The notes under the pieces were generated by a model. The model did no database searches, was not told the origin of the DNA, and worked only from the letters and a program-made list of their open reading frames with translations. This document shows, piece after piece, positions 7,090 through 14,495 of a stretch of DNA of 64,000 bases. Position 1 is the stretch's first letter. Each line of letters starts with the position of its first letter. The stretch spans positions 558,001 through 622,000 of the forward strand of contig CAVUMC010000002.1 of the NCBI GenBank assembly GCA_963742535.1. The letters run 5' to 3'. The position numbers and the translations under genes were made by a program. The stretch comes from VRUE01 sp963742535. Its GTDB lineage: Bacteria; Actinomycetota; Thermoleophilia; Solirubrobacterales; 70-9.

Positions 7090-8438
7090 GCGATCAACCT
7101 CACTTCTATTTCGGGGGCGATCAACGCGCCGCTGCCATCGAGCAGCGCGAGGATCCGGGTCACATAGGCCTGCGTCTCGGGAATCGCCGGCACGCAGTCG
7201 CAAGCTTCGACCGGAGCGGGGCCGGCGTTGTAAGCGGCGAGAGCGAGTTGGGGTGAACCAAGCTGGCGGATCAGGTCGAACATCAGGTGGGCCTGCGCGT
7301 CCATCGCTTCGACCGGGTCAAAGGGATCGCGGAGGCCGTATGACGCGGCGGTTTCGGGCATGAACTGGGCTATCCCCTGGGCCCCTGCGGGAGAGCTCGC
7401 GAAAGGGTCGAAGTTCGACTCCGCCATCAACTGCGCGGCAAGCAAGGCCGCGGAGACGTTCCAGTGCGTAGCCGCGCGAAGCAATGGGGCGCGAAAGCGG
7501 GCCGGTACGAACCCGGGCAATCCGGCATCGCCAGCGAGGGCGCCATCTCCTCCACCCGTCGTGCCCGCGCCACCTGCGCCAACCGAGTTCCCCGCCTGCG
7601 AACAAGGCGCCGGCAGGCGATCAAACCCGTAGTGCCAAGCCTCCCAGCTATAGCGCTGGACGAAGCCATAGCGGCTCGCGTTTGCCGCCAGCCAGCCGTA
7701 GGCAGTTTCCGGGCCGAGATCGAGCTCAGTCGCGCAGCGGTGCAACGAGTGGCCGGGCGGGGCCACCCAGGTGGGGTCCGGGTGAGCGGCGAAAAGCGCC
7801 GCCTGTTCGGCGTCGGAACGGAACGCAGAGTTGACTACAAGCGCGATGCCTGCCGTCGCCGCCGCGGCCGCCATACGGTCGAACGCCGCGGCGACGTCCG
7901 GCCGCATGCCGTGGCCCTGGCGGTAGATGAGCGAGCCGCTGTAACCGCCACCGCTGGCGATACTCGGCGTGGATTCGACGACCCCACTCGCCGGGGCACC
8001 GGCTTCGGCGACCGCCGACGCTTCGACACGCGAACTCCGCTTGCCCGCCTTGAGCTCGGCCACGATCACGGCCTTGACGCGCAGGGGCGCGAACGAATCG
8101 CGATCGGGGAAGGAGAGGCGCAAGCGGGGTTCGGCGACGCCGTTGGCCTTCGCCGCTGCCGCTGCGGCAAGCCGCGCGCGCAGCAGGTACGCCGCCTTCT
8201 CGAGGTGACGTGGATCCGGTGAGCCATCGGGAAACTTGGCGGGCGAGAACAGGCGATCGAGGTCGTCGCGCATCGACCGCGCTGCCGATATCGCGACCAG
8301 ATCGGCAGCTCGTTGGGCCCGCCCCACCCCGGTGATTGCGCCGGCGATCGCGACCAAGGCGAGCGCTCCGACAAGCAACACGAAGGCGCCGCCAAGGGCG
8401 AGAGGCAGAACCTGCCCGGTCTCCCGTTTCGTGTCCAT
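7086..8438 (-). CDS. Tad-like N-terminus fused to VanY D,D-carboxypeptidase and SLT lytic transglycosylase
   Basis: Protein of 450 aa with three parts. Residues about 1-60 are a TadG/TadE-like membrane segment (TGQVLPLALGGAFVLLVGALA, then AQRAADLVAISAA). Residues about 165-275 are a VanY/LAS-type carboxypeptidase: SAFRSDAEQAALF, GHSLHRCATELDLG with the zinc His and Asp, and WHYGF. Residues about 310-440 are a goose-lysozyme-like SLT domain: LMAESNFDPFASS with the catalytic Glu, GAQGIAQFMP, and LALAAYNAGP. It should cut both peptide and glycan parts of peptidoglycan outside the cell, perhaps opening the wall for a pilus. Confidence 0.8.
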   Translation of the reverse strand: MDTKRETGQVLPLALGGAFVLLVGALALVAIAGAITGVGRAQRAADLVAISAARSMRDDLDRLFSPAKFPDGSPDPRHLEKAAYLLRARLAAAAAAKANGVAEPRLRLSFPDRDSFAPLRVKAVIVAELKAGKRSSRVEASAVAEAGAPASGVVESTPSIASGGGYSGSLIYRQGHGMRPDVAAAFDRMAAAAATAGIALVVNSAFRSDAEQAALFAAHPDPTWVAPPGHSLHRCATELDLGPETAYGWLAANASRYGFVQRYSWEAWHYGFDRLPAPCSQAGNSVGAGGAGTTGGGDGALAGDAGLPGFVPARFRAPLLRAATHWNVSAALLAAQLMAESNFDPFASSPAGAQGIAQFMPETAASYGLRDPFDPVEAMDAQAHLMFDLIRQLGSPQLALAAYNAGPAPVEACDCVPAIPETQAYVTRILALLDGSGALIAPEIEVRLIA

Positions 8439-8569
8439 GCCATGACCCTGGCGCGCATCGATTCACACGTGGTGCGCGCAAGCGCGCGGCTTTGCGCCTT
8501 CGCGCGACCGAACCATTGGCGCCGCGGAGCCGTACGCCGAGTACCAACCCACCGAGCAGAGGAGACGAG

Positions 8570-9025
8570 ATGCCGCGTCCGCTCACCTTCCGCCTATCCA
8601 GCTATCGCATTGGCACTATCGCGATCGTTCTTACCGTCGCCGCACTCGCTGTCGGGGTGGCCATCGGACAAGCCGCCCAATCGAGCAAGCGCGTTGCCAC
8701 GAAGGCGGAGAACCCGACACTCGGCAAGACCGTCCTAACCACCATCAAAGGCCAAACCCTCTACAGCCTCAGCGCCGAGAAGAAAGGCCGCTTTATCTGC
8801 ACCGGGTCCTGCCTATCGGTGTGGCACCCGCTACGGGTACCGAGTGGAACGCGGCCCACCGGCCCGGTCAAACTGGGAACGATCGAACGGCCCGAAGGCG
8901 GCACCCAGGTCACCTATCGCGGCAAGCCGCTCTACCGCTTCAGCGGCGACTCGAAAACCGGCGATGCAAACGGAGAGGGCATCAAAGACGTCGGCACCTG
9001 GCACGCCGCGACCGTGCCCGGCTAG
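8570..9025 (+). CDS. Secreted repeat protein (COG4315-like)
   Basis: Exported or membrane-anchored protein of 151 aa. The ATG at 8570 has GAGGAGACGAG upstream. One hydrophobic segment (about 15-35) is followed by two copies of the short beta motif typical of COG4315 lipoproteins: LTTIKGQTLYSLSAEKKGRF with CTGSCLSVWHPL, then VTYRGKPLYRFSGDSKTGDANGEG and GTWHAATVPG. The family is common in Actinobacteria and has no proven function; heme or quinone links have been suggested. It ends in a 4-bp convergent overlap with the next gene. Confidence 0.75.
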   Translation: MPRPLTFRLSSYRIGTIAIVLTVAALAVGVAIGQAAQSSKRVATKAENPTLGKTVLTTIKGQTLYSLSAEKKGRFICTGSCLSVWHPLRVPSGTRPTGPVKLGTIERPEGGTQVTYRGKPLYRFSGDSKTGDANGEGIKDVGTWHAATVPG

Positions 9026-10017
9026 CGAGCGCGCACAGAGGCAATCGTCTCGCGCAAGGTCTGCTGGGCGTCGTAGTGCGGCATCCAGTGCAGCTTGCGG
9101 CGCGCCCGCGTGGTGTCCATCAGGACGGGACGACGAACGGCCTCGATCCAGGCCGCCTCGTCGGGCAGGAAGGGCATCAGCGAGACCGCCTCGGCGGCGA
9201 CGCCAACTGCGAGGTGGGGGGCGGAGACCGCGTGCCAGCCCAGGGCGTGGGCCAAGTCCGAGATCGTCAACTGACCGGGCCCGGCGAGGTTGTAGACACC
9301 AGGTGGACCATGGCCGAGCACGGCGGCAGTGAGCGCGGCTGCGACGTCGTCGTGGTGGACGAGCTGGAAGGGAACGCCGGGGTCCGGCAGCACCGGCCGC
9401 AGCTCGGGCACCTTGCCCAGCGCCCAGCGCAGCGGGCTTGGAATCCGCTGGCCCATCGCCAGCATCGGGATCAAATCGAGCAGCAGGGTCGCTTCCGGCC
9501 CGGCGACGATGCAGGGCCGAAAGACGTAGGCCTCGGTATCGGCTTCGACCAGCGCCTCCTCCAGCTCGGCCTCAACCGCCGCCTTATGGGCCGAGTAGGG
9601 ATGGCGCGTGGTGCCCCGGATCGGCTCCTCCTCATCGAGCAGGTCCGGCATGCCGCGGTGGAAGCCGTAGGCAGCGACCGAAGAGGTGTAAACGAGTCGC
9701 TTGGCCGCTGAGGCCGCGGTCGCCTCGAAGACATTGCGCGAGCCGTCCAGGTTGACCTCGCGACTCTCCTTGCCCCCGGCGACAATCGCGAAGGCGAGAT
9801 GGACGACGACGTCGGCATCCTCGACCAGGCCGTCGACCGCATCGCGGTCAAGCACGTCCCCGCGCCGGTATTCGGTCTTTTCCCAACCCTGGCCAGCGAG
9901 GTCAAAGGGCCGCCGGGCCATACCGATCACTCGCTCCACTTCCGGCGCCCGCTCGAGCGCCGAGATGAAAGCCCTGCCGATCTCCCCGGTGGGGCCAGTG
10001 ACAGCGACGGTCAGCAT
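9022..10017 (-). CDS. NAD-dependent epimerase/dehydratase family protein (extended SDR)
   Basis: Protein of 331 aa with an N-terminal Rossmann fold: VTGPTGEIGRAFISAL is the extended-SDR glycine motif. VVHLAFAI marks the strand-4 region, VYTSSVAAYGFH carries a Ser/Tyr context, and YSAHKAAVEAEL holds the catalytic YxxxK. It probably acts on a nucleotide sugar or a hydroxylated lipid in the cytoplasm. Neighbours give no pathway clue. It sits between the COG4315 protein and the second toxin-antitoxin pair. Confidence 0.82.
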   Translation of the reverse strand: MLTVAVTGPTGEIGRAFISALERAPEVERVIGMARRPFDLAGQGWEKTEYRRGDVLDRDAVDGLVEDADVVVHLAFAIVAGGKESREVNLDGSRNVFEATAASAAKRLVYTSSVAAYGFHRGMPDLLDEEEPIRGTTRHPYSAHKAAVEAELEEALVEADTEAYVFRPCIVAGPEATLLLDLIPMLAMGQRIPSPLRWALGKVPELRPVLPDPGVPFQLVHHDDVAAALTAAVLGHGPPGVYNLAGPGQLTISDLAHALGWHAVSAPHLAVGVAAEAVSLMPFLPDEAAWIEAVRRPVLMDTTRARRKLHWMPHYDAQQTLRETIASVRAR

Positions 10018-10072
10018 GCCGCGATTCTGGCGAAACTGAGATGTCGACGGCTGCCAAGCGCCAGCGCTGCAG

Positions 10073-10480
10073 TCAATTGCTCACGTCGACGATCTCGATC
10101 AGGCCCTCCAGCCCACGAAGATCTTTGGGGTTACGGGTGTAAAGGGGAAGGTCGTGAGCGAGAGCCGTGGCAGCGATCATTAGATCCACTGCGCGTCCTC
10201 CTCGGGGTTTGCGACCTGCGTTGTCGACCGCGGCATAAATCCGACCGTAGGCCCGCGCACAGTACGAGTCGAAGGGGAGGCTTTCGAATTTCGCCTCGAC
10301 ATGTTGAAGCGTTAGTTGGCGCCTGGCTCGGGTCAGCTCGTCGCCAGCCGCATGCGGCCCGGCTGTGAGCTCGGCCAAGGTCAGGGCAGAAACCGCGATC
10401 TCCGTTGGCGATCGTGCTGGATCAAGAGATCCAAGGTCGACCGCCACCGACGTATCGATCAGACCGCGGTCTTCAGTCAA
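10073..10480 (-). CDS. PIN-domain ribonuclease toxin
   Basis: About 135 aa from a TTG at 10480, which overlaps the end of the antitoxin gene. The first PIN Asp is in GLIDTSVAVDLG, Glu is in LTLAELTAG, and later acidic residues are in AVDLMIAATALAHDLPLYTRNPKDL. A GTG further in would remove the first catalytic Asp, so the TTG is preferred. A longer open frame from 10627 would overlap the antitoxin with unrelated residues. Partner of the Phd-type antitoxin just upstream. Confidence 0.78.
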   Translation of the reverse strand: MTEDRGLIDTSVAVDLGSLDPARSPTEIAVSALTLAELTAGPHAAGDELTRARRQLTLQHVEAKFESLPFDSYCARAYGRIYAAVDNAGRKPRGGRAVDLMIAATALAHDLPLYTRNPKDLRGLEGLIEIVDVSN

Positions 10481-10736
10481 CCCAGTAGCGAGGCGTGGGA
10501 TCCTGATCGACGTAACGATCGAGGTCGGCCCGAAGCTCCTCGTAGTCGATGCCGGGAACGTTCTGGAAAGCGGCAATGACCTGTTTGGTGGGGACGAACT
10601 GACGACGCTTGTAAGGGCGGAGCTCACCGACCGGTTTGCCGTTGCTCGTTACGACGAAGTCCTCGCCGGCGTCCAACGCTCGCATCACCTCGCCACTGTT
10701 GTTGCGTAGCTCTCGCTGAGTCAATTTCTTCGTCAT
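10473..10736 (-). CDS. Phd/YefM-family antitoxin
   Basis: 87 aa from the ATG at 10736. The N-terminal pattern TQRELRNNSGEVMRALDAGEDFVVTSNGKPVGEL is the prevent-host-death/YefM DNA-binding domain; the C-terminal tail should bind the PIN toxin. A Phd antitoxin paired with a PIN toxin is a known mix. The gene lies inside the 3' part of a longer minus-strand frame (10624-11346), which suggests the module was inserted into an older Tad-related locus. Confidence 0.8.
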   Translation of the reverse strand: MTKKLTQRELRNNSGEVMRALDAGEDFVVTSNGKPVGELRPYKRRQFVPTKQVIAAFQNVPGIDYEELRADLDRYVDQDPTPRYWVD

Positions 10737-11346
10737 CCTCCCCAGCGTAGCACGCGTGCGCCGCTGAAATTTGGCTTTCCAAAAGGGATTGCGAAAGACG
10801 GCGGGGGAGACCGCCGGGGGCGTTTTCGGGCAGAACACCGAAGAGCGCGCGCCGCGCCGAGACCCATGGGAGCGGGCGCTTCAGCACGCGGACGCGCAGA
10901 TCACGCTCGCGCAGCTCGCCCACGACCAGGGCGGTGAGGGACCGATCAACGGCGAGGTCGGCACAGAGCAAAACGCCGCTGATGCCGAAACCGGCGTCGA
11001 GGAGATCACGGCAGGAAGCCGGCGGAACGTGGAGCACCGCGACCGAGTCGCGGATGAGCGGCAGGAAGGCTCGAATGGTCTCGTAGCCCCCGTCCGCCTC
11101 AACCGCCAGGTGACAGGTCTGCCCCCGCGACGCTGCCCGCAGCGAGGGCGAGTGCACCGCAAGCCTCTCCTCCAGCTCGCGCGCACCGCTCGACGCGATC
11201 AGGGTGGGGCGCGGCGAGCGGCCGCCGACGTCGATCAGGAGACCCGATCGATCGGGGTCCGAACCGGCACAGGTAAGCGCGGCAGCTGCCGCGCGCGAAC
11301 CACTGACCGCTCCCACTGAGGTGACCGCGATGACGCAGCCGCTCAT
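10624..11346 (-). CDS. Unrecognised Tad-locus protein, 3' end overlapping the antitoxin gene
   Basis: Up to 240 aa from the ATG at 11346, which overlaps the stop of the TadE-like gene (ATGA). The N-terminus (CVIAVTSVGAVSGSRAAAA, then LLIDVGGR) vaguely resembles a ParA/MinD/TadZ ATPase whose P-loop has lost its Lys, but I cannot name it. The last 37 or so residues are read from DNA that also encodes the Phd antitoxin in another frame and are highly charged. The native C-terminus has probably been cut off by insertion of the module. Confidence 0.5.
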   Translation of the reverse strand: MSGCVIAVTSVGAVSGSRAAAAALTCAGSDPDRSGLLIDVGGRSPRPTLIASSGARELEERLAVHSPSLRAASRGQTCHLAVEADGGYETIRAFLPLIRDSVAVLHVPPASCRDLLDAGFGISGVLLCADLAVDRSLTALVVGELRERDLRVRVLKRPLPWVSARRALFGVLPENAPGGLPRRLSQSLLESQISAAHACYAGEDDEEIDSARATQQQWRGDASVGRRRGLRRNEQRQTGR

Positions 11347-11693
11347 CGCTCCCCCGGCCTCGCGTAGCCACTGCTGGACACCGCGAGGCGCTCCCCGATC
11401 GCCGCGACAGGCGCCAGCGGAGGCAACCTCACCGTCACCTCTCCCCCGCGAACCGCAACATCCACCCTCTCCCGCGCCCACTGCGGCAGCGACTGCTCAA
11501 TCGCGGGCCTGGCGGGATGCCCTGCGGCGAGCGCGAGCGCTCCCGCCTCAGCCGCCCCGTCGGCGAGAAGCAATGCGTAGCCGGTCAGGAGCAGCTGCAG
11601 CGCGACGGACCCCGCCAACGCCAGTAGAGGGATCGCCGCCAGCAACTCCACGGTGGCTTGTCCCCGGCTGCTGTCGAGTGACTGCCTAGCCAT
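11343..11693 (-). CDS. TadE-like pilus assembly protein
   Basis: About 116 aa from the ATG at 11693, which lies just before the TAG stop of the preceding gene. RGQATVELLAAIPLLALAGSVALQLLL (about 10-36) is the TadE-like motif: a Gly/Ala-Thr-Val-Glu start to a single transmembrane helix with Glu at the fifth position. Such minor pseudopilins belong to tight-adherence (Flp) pilus systems. Second of two adjacent TadE-like genes. The ATPase and platform genes of a Tad system are not in this window. Confidence 0.7.
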   Translation of the reverse strand: MARQSLDSSRGQATVELLAAIPLLALAGSVALQLLLTGYALLLADGAAEAGALALAAGHPARPAIEQSLPQWARERVDVAVRGGEVTVRLPPLAPVAAIGERLAVSSSGYARPGER

Positions 11694-12036
11694 CGCCCAA
11701 CCCACTGTGCGCGCTGACCTCCAACGTGGGCATCGCCGGCAGCAAGAGCGGAACGGCCACCCGCACCGACACTCCTTCCCCCTCCTTTACCGTCGCCGCC
11801 TCCCGCAACGAAGGCGGCAGCGACTGCCGCGCTGCCGCGCCTGCATCACCGTCGACCAGCGCCGCCCTCGCGCCGGCCCTGGCGGCAACTCCCGCGGACC
11901 AGAGCGCTTGCCCGAGCAGAGCCAGCTGTGCCGCCACCAGGACCGCCAGCAGCAGAAAGGGAACAGCCGCGATCAGCTCGACCGAGGCGGTCCCTTCCTC
12001 CCTGTGACCTGAGCTGCTGGCGGTCCGGTGCGGCAC
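11686..12036 (-). CDS. TadE-like pilus assembly protein
   Basis: 116 aa. The motif EEGTASVELIAAVPFLLLAVLVAAQLALL (about 12-40) is a TadE-like N-terminal helix with the conserved Glu. Its mature part is short and rich in Ala and Val. It overlaps the next TadE-like gene by 8 bp, so the two are cotranscribed with the frame that follows them. These are probably minor pilins or pilus-associated membrane proteins. Confidence 0.68.
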   Translation of the reverse strand: MPHRTASSSGHREEGTASVELIAAVPFLLLAVLVAAQLALLGQALWSAGVAARAGARAALVDGDAGAAARQSLPPSLREAATVKEGEGVSVRVAVPLLLPAMPTLEVSAHSGLGDG

Positions 12037-12104
12037 CCAACCACCGTCGCAAGGGCGAGCGCGCGTGTGGTGCGCTCAGTCGCGCGGAACGGTCGCGGAA
12101 GCAC

Positions 12105-12482
12105 TCAGTAAGTGTTGGCGTCGATCCATATCCGCCAGATCGCCGCCACCGAGGCGCCGAGCAAGATGATCCAGACCAGGGTGCCGCCGCCGCTCGAGAA
12201 GAGCTCGTCGCTGCCGGCGATCAACAGCGCGATCACGCCAAAGGCGGCGTAGAGAATCCCCCGGCGGGCATCAGTCAGGGTCGCCAGCGTCAGTTGGTTC
12301 TGGCGACTCAGCACAAAGAGCATCCAGGCGAGCGCGGCGAGGAAGCCCATTGTGATCGCGGTCAGAATTGCCTCGGCGACGTTGCCGCCGTGCGGAGCAA
12401 AGGCGACGGCCAACGCCAGCACCATGATGATCGCGACGTTACGCAGCGTGCGCACGGGGAAAATTCTACGCCTGTCCGGCAA
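12105..12482 (-). CDS. Small four-helix membrane protein, unknown
   Basis: 125 aa from a TTG at 12482, or about 116 aa from a GTG at 12455; no clear ribosome-binding site decides. Four hydrophobic stretches are visible (IIMVLALAVAFA, AITMGFLAALAWMLFVL, ILYAAFGVIALLIAG, LVWIILLGASVAAIW). I recognise no family. It follows PiT and another small membrane protein by 4 bp, so it is probably the last gene of the phosphate-transport operon. Confidence 0.6.
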   Translation of the reverse strand: MPDRRRIFPVRTLRNVAIIMVLALAVAFAPHGGNVAEAILTAITMGFLAALAWMLFVLSRQNQLTLATLTDARRGILYAAFGVIALLIAGSDELFSSGGGTLVWIILLGASVAAIWRIWIDANTY

Positions 12483-12486
12483 GTGC

Positions 12487-12723
12487 TTACTTGCTGGACA
12501 TGATCACGACGCCAAAGACGACGGCGGCAGCGGTGAGCAGTCCTGCGAGCACCGCCGTCGTCGCGGCCGCGGCCGCGGCCAGCGGGCGCTCGGCCCGGCT
12601 CAGATCGGCGAAGCGAGCGGCGCCCCAGATGCCGACCGAGAAGACGACCGTGATGCCGACCCCCGCGACCACCGAGGCGATCACGGTCTCGATCAGCTCC
12701 TTGGTCTCGACCATGACCGCCAC
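12487..12723 (-). CDS. Small two-helix membrane protein downstream of PiT
   Basis: 78 aa. The GTG at 12723 shares one base with the TAG stop of the PiT gene; an ATG at 12714 is the alternative. Two transmembrane helices are visible (VIASVVAGVGITVVFSVGIWG and AAATTAVLAGLLTAAAVVFGVVI), joined by a charged RFADLSRAERP loop. Direct coupling to PiT suggests an accessory subunit. No family is recognised. Confidence 0.6.
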   Translation of the reverse strand: MAVMVETKELIETVIASVVAGVGITVVFSVGIWGAARFADLSRAERPLAAAAAATTAVLAGLLTAAAVVFGVVIMSSK

Positions 12724-13820
12724 TAGCTGGCCGGGACTGGGGCACCTTGGCGCGAGCGACGGGTGAAGACCGCCGCGATCAGCGAAAGGGACATCAGGGT
12801 GACGAGGATCGGACCCAGCGCGCCATCGCCGAAGATCGCGGTGATGCCGTAGGCGGCGGCACCGATCGCCGCCGCCGCCGGCAGCGTCAGCAACCAGGCG
12901 GTAACGATGTTGCCGGCGACTCCCCAGCGCACGGCCGAGACCCGCTTGCCGGCACCGGCGCCCATCACGCCGCCGTTGATCACATGCGTGGTCGAGAGCG
13001 GGAAGCCGAAGTGAGTGGAGACGAGAATGACCGCGGCGCCGGCCCCCTGGGCCGAGAAGCCCTGCGCGGCGTCCATCTTGATGATTCGCGTGCCCGTAGT
13101 GCGAATGATCCGCCAGCCGCCGCTATAGGTGCCGAGGGCGATTGCTGTCGCTGAGGCGACGATCACCCAGAGCGGTGGATTCGAATCCGCCCCAAGCGTC
13201 CCATTGGCGACCAACGCCAGCGTGATTATTCCCATCGTCTTCTGTGCGTCGTTGGTGCCGTGGGCGAGCGCCAGCATGCCGCCGGAGATGATCTGGCCGT
13301 AGCGAAAACCGCGCGTCACCGTTCCCGGTCGTTGTTTGCCGACGATCCGGTAGACGAGGCCGATCCCGATCCCAGCAACGAGCAAAGCCAGAATCGGCGC
13401 GATCACCGCCGGAATCAGCACCTTGCCGACCAGGCCGTCGGCGAGCACCGCGTCGAAGCCTGCCGCGGCCACGGCCGAACCGACGACGCCGCCGATCAGC
13501 GCGTGCGAGGAGCTTGAAGGCAGGCCAAAGGACCAGGTGATCAGGTTCCAGGCGATCGCCCCGATCAAGCCGGCGAAAACCACGGTGGGGGTGACGACAC
13601 CGGCGTCGACGACGTCATTGGCGACCGTCGCCGCCACCGAGATCGAGATGAAGGCGCCAGCGAAGTTGAGCAGCGAGGCGAATCCGATCGCAACCCCTGG
13701 CCGCGCCGCCCCAGTCGAGATCGAGGTTGCGACCACGTTGGCGGTGTCGTGAAAGCCGTTGGTGAAGTCGAAGGCGAGCGCGGTGGCAACGACGATTACG
13801 AGGATGACGTCGGAGCTCAT
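12723..13820 (-). CDS. pit: PiT-family inorganic phosphate transporter
   Basis: Polytopic membrane protein of 365 aa. The duplicated PiT signature is visible: FDFTNGFHDTANVVATSI near the N-terminus and LAHGTNDAQKTMGII near residue 190. GLPSSSSHALIGG and FPLSTTHVINGGVMG are the two Ser/Thr-His loops of the family. It should import metal-phosphate with protons as the low-affinity system, complementing pstSCAB nearby. It starts 4 bp after the DUF47 gene, the usual partner, and leads into two small membrane proteins. Confidence 0.93.
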   Translation of the reverse strand: MSSDVILVIVVATALAFDFTNGFHDTANVVATSISTGAARPGVAIGFASLLNFAGAFISISVAATVANDVVDAGVVTPTVVFAGLIGAIAWNLITWSFGLPSSSSHALIGGVVGSAVAAAGFDAVLADGLVGKVLIPAVIAPILALLVAGIGIGLVYRIVGKQRPGTVTRGFRYGQIISGGMLALAHGTNDAQKTMGIITLALVANGTLGADSNPPLWVIVASATAIALGTYSGGWRIIRTTGTRIIKMDAAQGFSAQGAGAAVILVSTHFGFPLSTTHVINGGVMGAGAGKRVSAVRWGVAGNIVTAWLLTLPAAAAIGAAAYGITAIFGDGALGPILVTLMSLSLIAAVFTRRSRQGAPVPAS

Positions 13821-13824
13821 CGCC

Positions 13825-14445
13825 TCAGCTGTTCTTGATCACGATGCCCTCGATGATCTGGGCGGCCGTCTCGGTCGCATCGATCGCGTTCTCGAGCACG
13901 GCGAACATGTCCTTCCAGCGGATCACGACCATCGGATCGATGCCGTTGGAGAAGAGCGAGGCGACGGCGTCACGGGAAATCCGGTCGCCCTCGTTCTCCA
14001 GCCGGTGGATTTCGATCCAGTACTTCTCGAGGTCCTTGAAATCCGGCAGGTGCTCGAGCCCGGCCGCGAGCTGCTCACAGGAGCTGACCAGGACTTTGGT
14101 CAGTTCCTGTGCCTGGGACATCGGCGCCTCGATCTTGTAGAGGCCAAGGAAGTCGGCTGCCTCCTCGGTGTAGTCGACGATGTCGTCCATCTGGGTTGCG
14201 AGGCCGTAGATGTCCTCGCGGTCGATCGGGGTGACGAAGGTCGAGTTGAGCCGCTGGATGATGTTGTGGGTGATCTGATCGCCCTTGTGCTCGGCATCGA
14301 CGATTTGGCGGGGAAGATCGCCGGCGTCGGGCCAGGCGCCCATCGTCTGATCAAGCAGGCGAGCGGCGTCCAGGGTGTTCTGGCCAGCCTCGATGAAGAG
14401 ATCGAAGAAGGTCCGATCGCGGGGAAGAAGGGAGAGGCGCGGCAC
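13825..14445 (-). CDS. DUF47 family protein (PhoU-like, PiT accessory)
   Basis: About 206 aa from a GTG at 14445, the family's normal length; reading further upstream gives unrelated Arg-rich sequence. FFDLFIEAGQNTLDAARLL, then DAEHKGDQITHNIIQRLNSTFVTPIDREDIYGL, and later RLENEGDRISRDAVASLF are the two PhoU-like metal-binding helical motifs (ExxxD). DUF47 proteins sit beside PiT genes and are thought to control uptake. It begins 51 bp after ppk, so ppk, this gene and PiT may share a transcript. Confidence 0.9.
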   Translation of the reverse strand: MPRLSLLPRDRTFFDLFIEAGQNTLDAARLLDQTMGAWPDAGDLPRQIVDAEHKGDQITHNIIQRLNSTFVTPIDREDIYGLATQMDDIVDYTEEAADFLGLYKIEAPMSQAQELTKVLVSSCEQLAAGLEHLPDFKDLEKYWIEIHRLENEGDRISRDAVASLFSNGIDPMVVIRWKDMFAVLENAIDATETAAQIIEGIVIKNS

Positions 14446-14495
14446 TACGACAATCCTATTGATCGGGACGGGCAGCGATCCAACTGCCGCAACCG

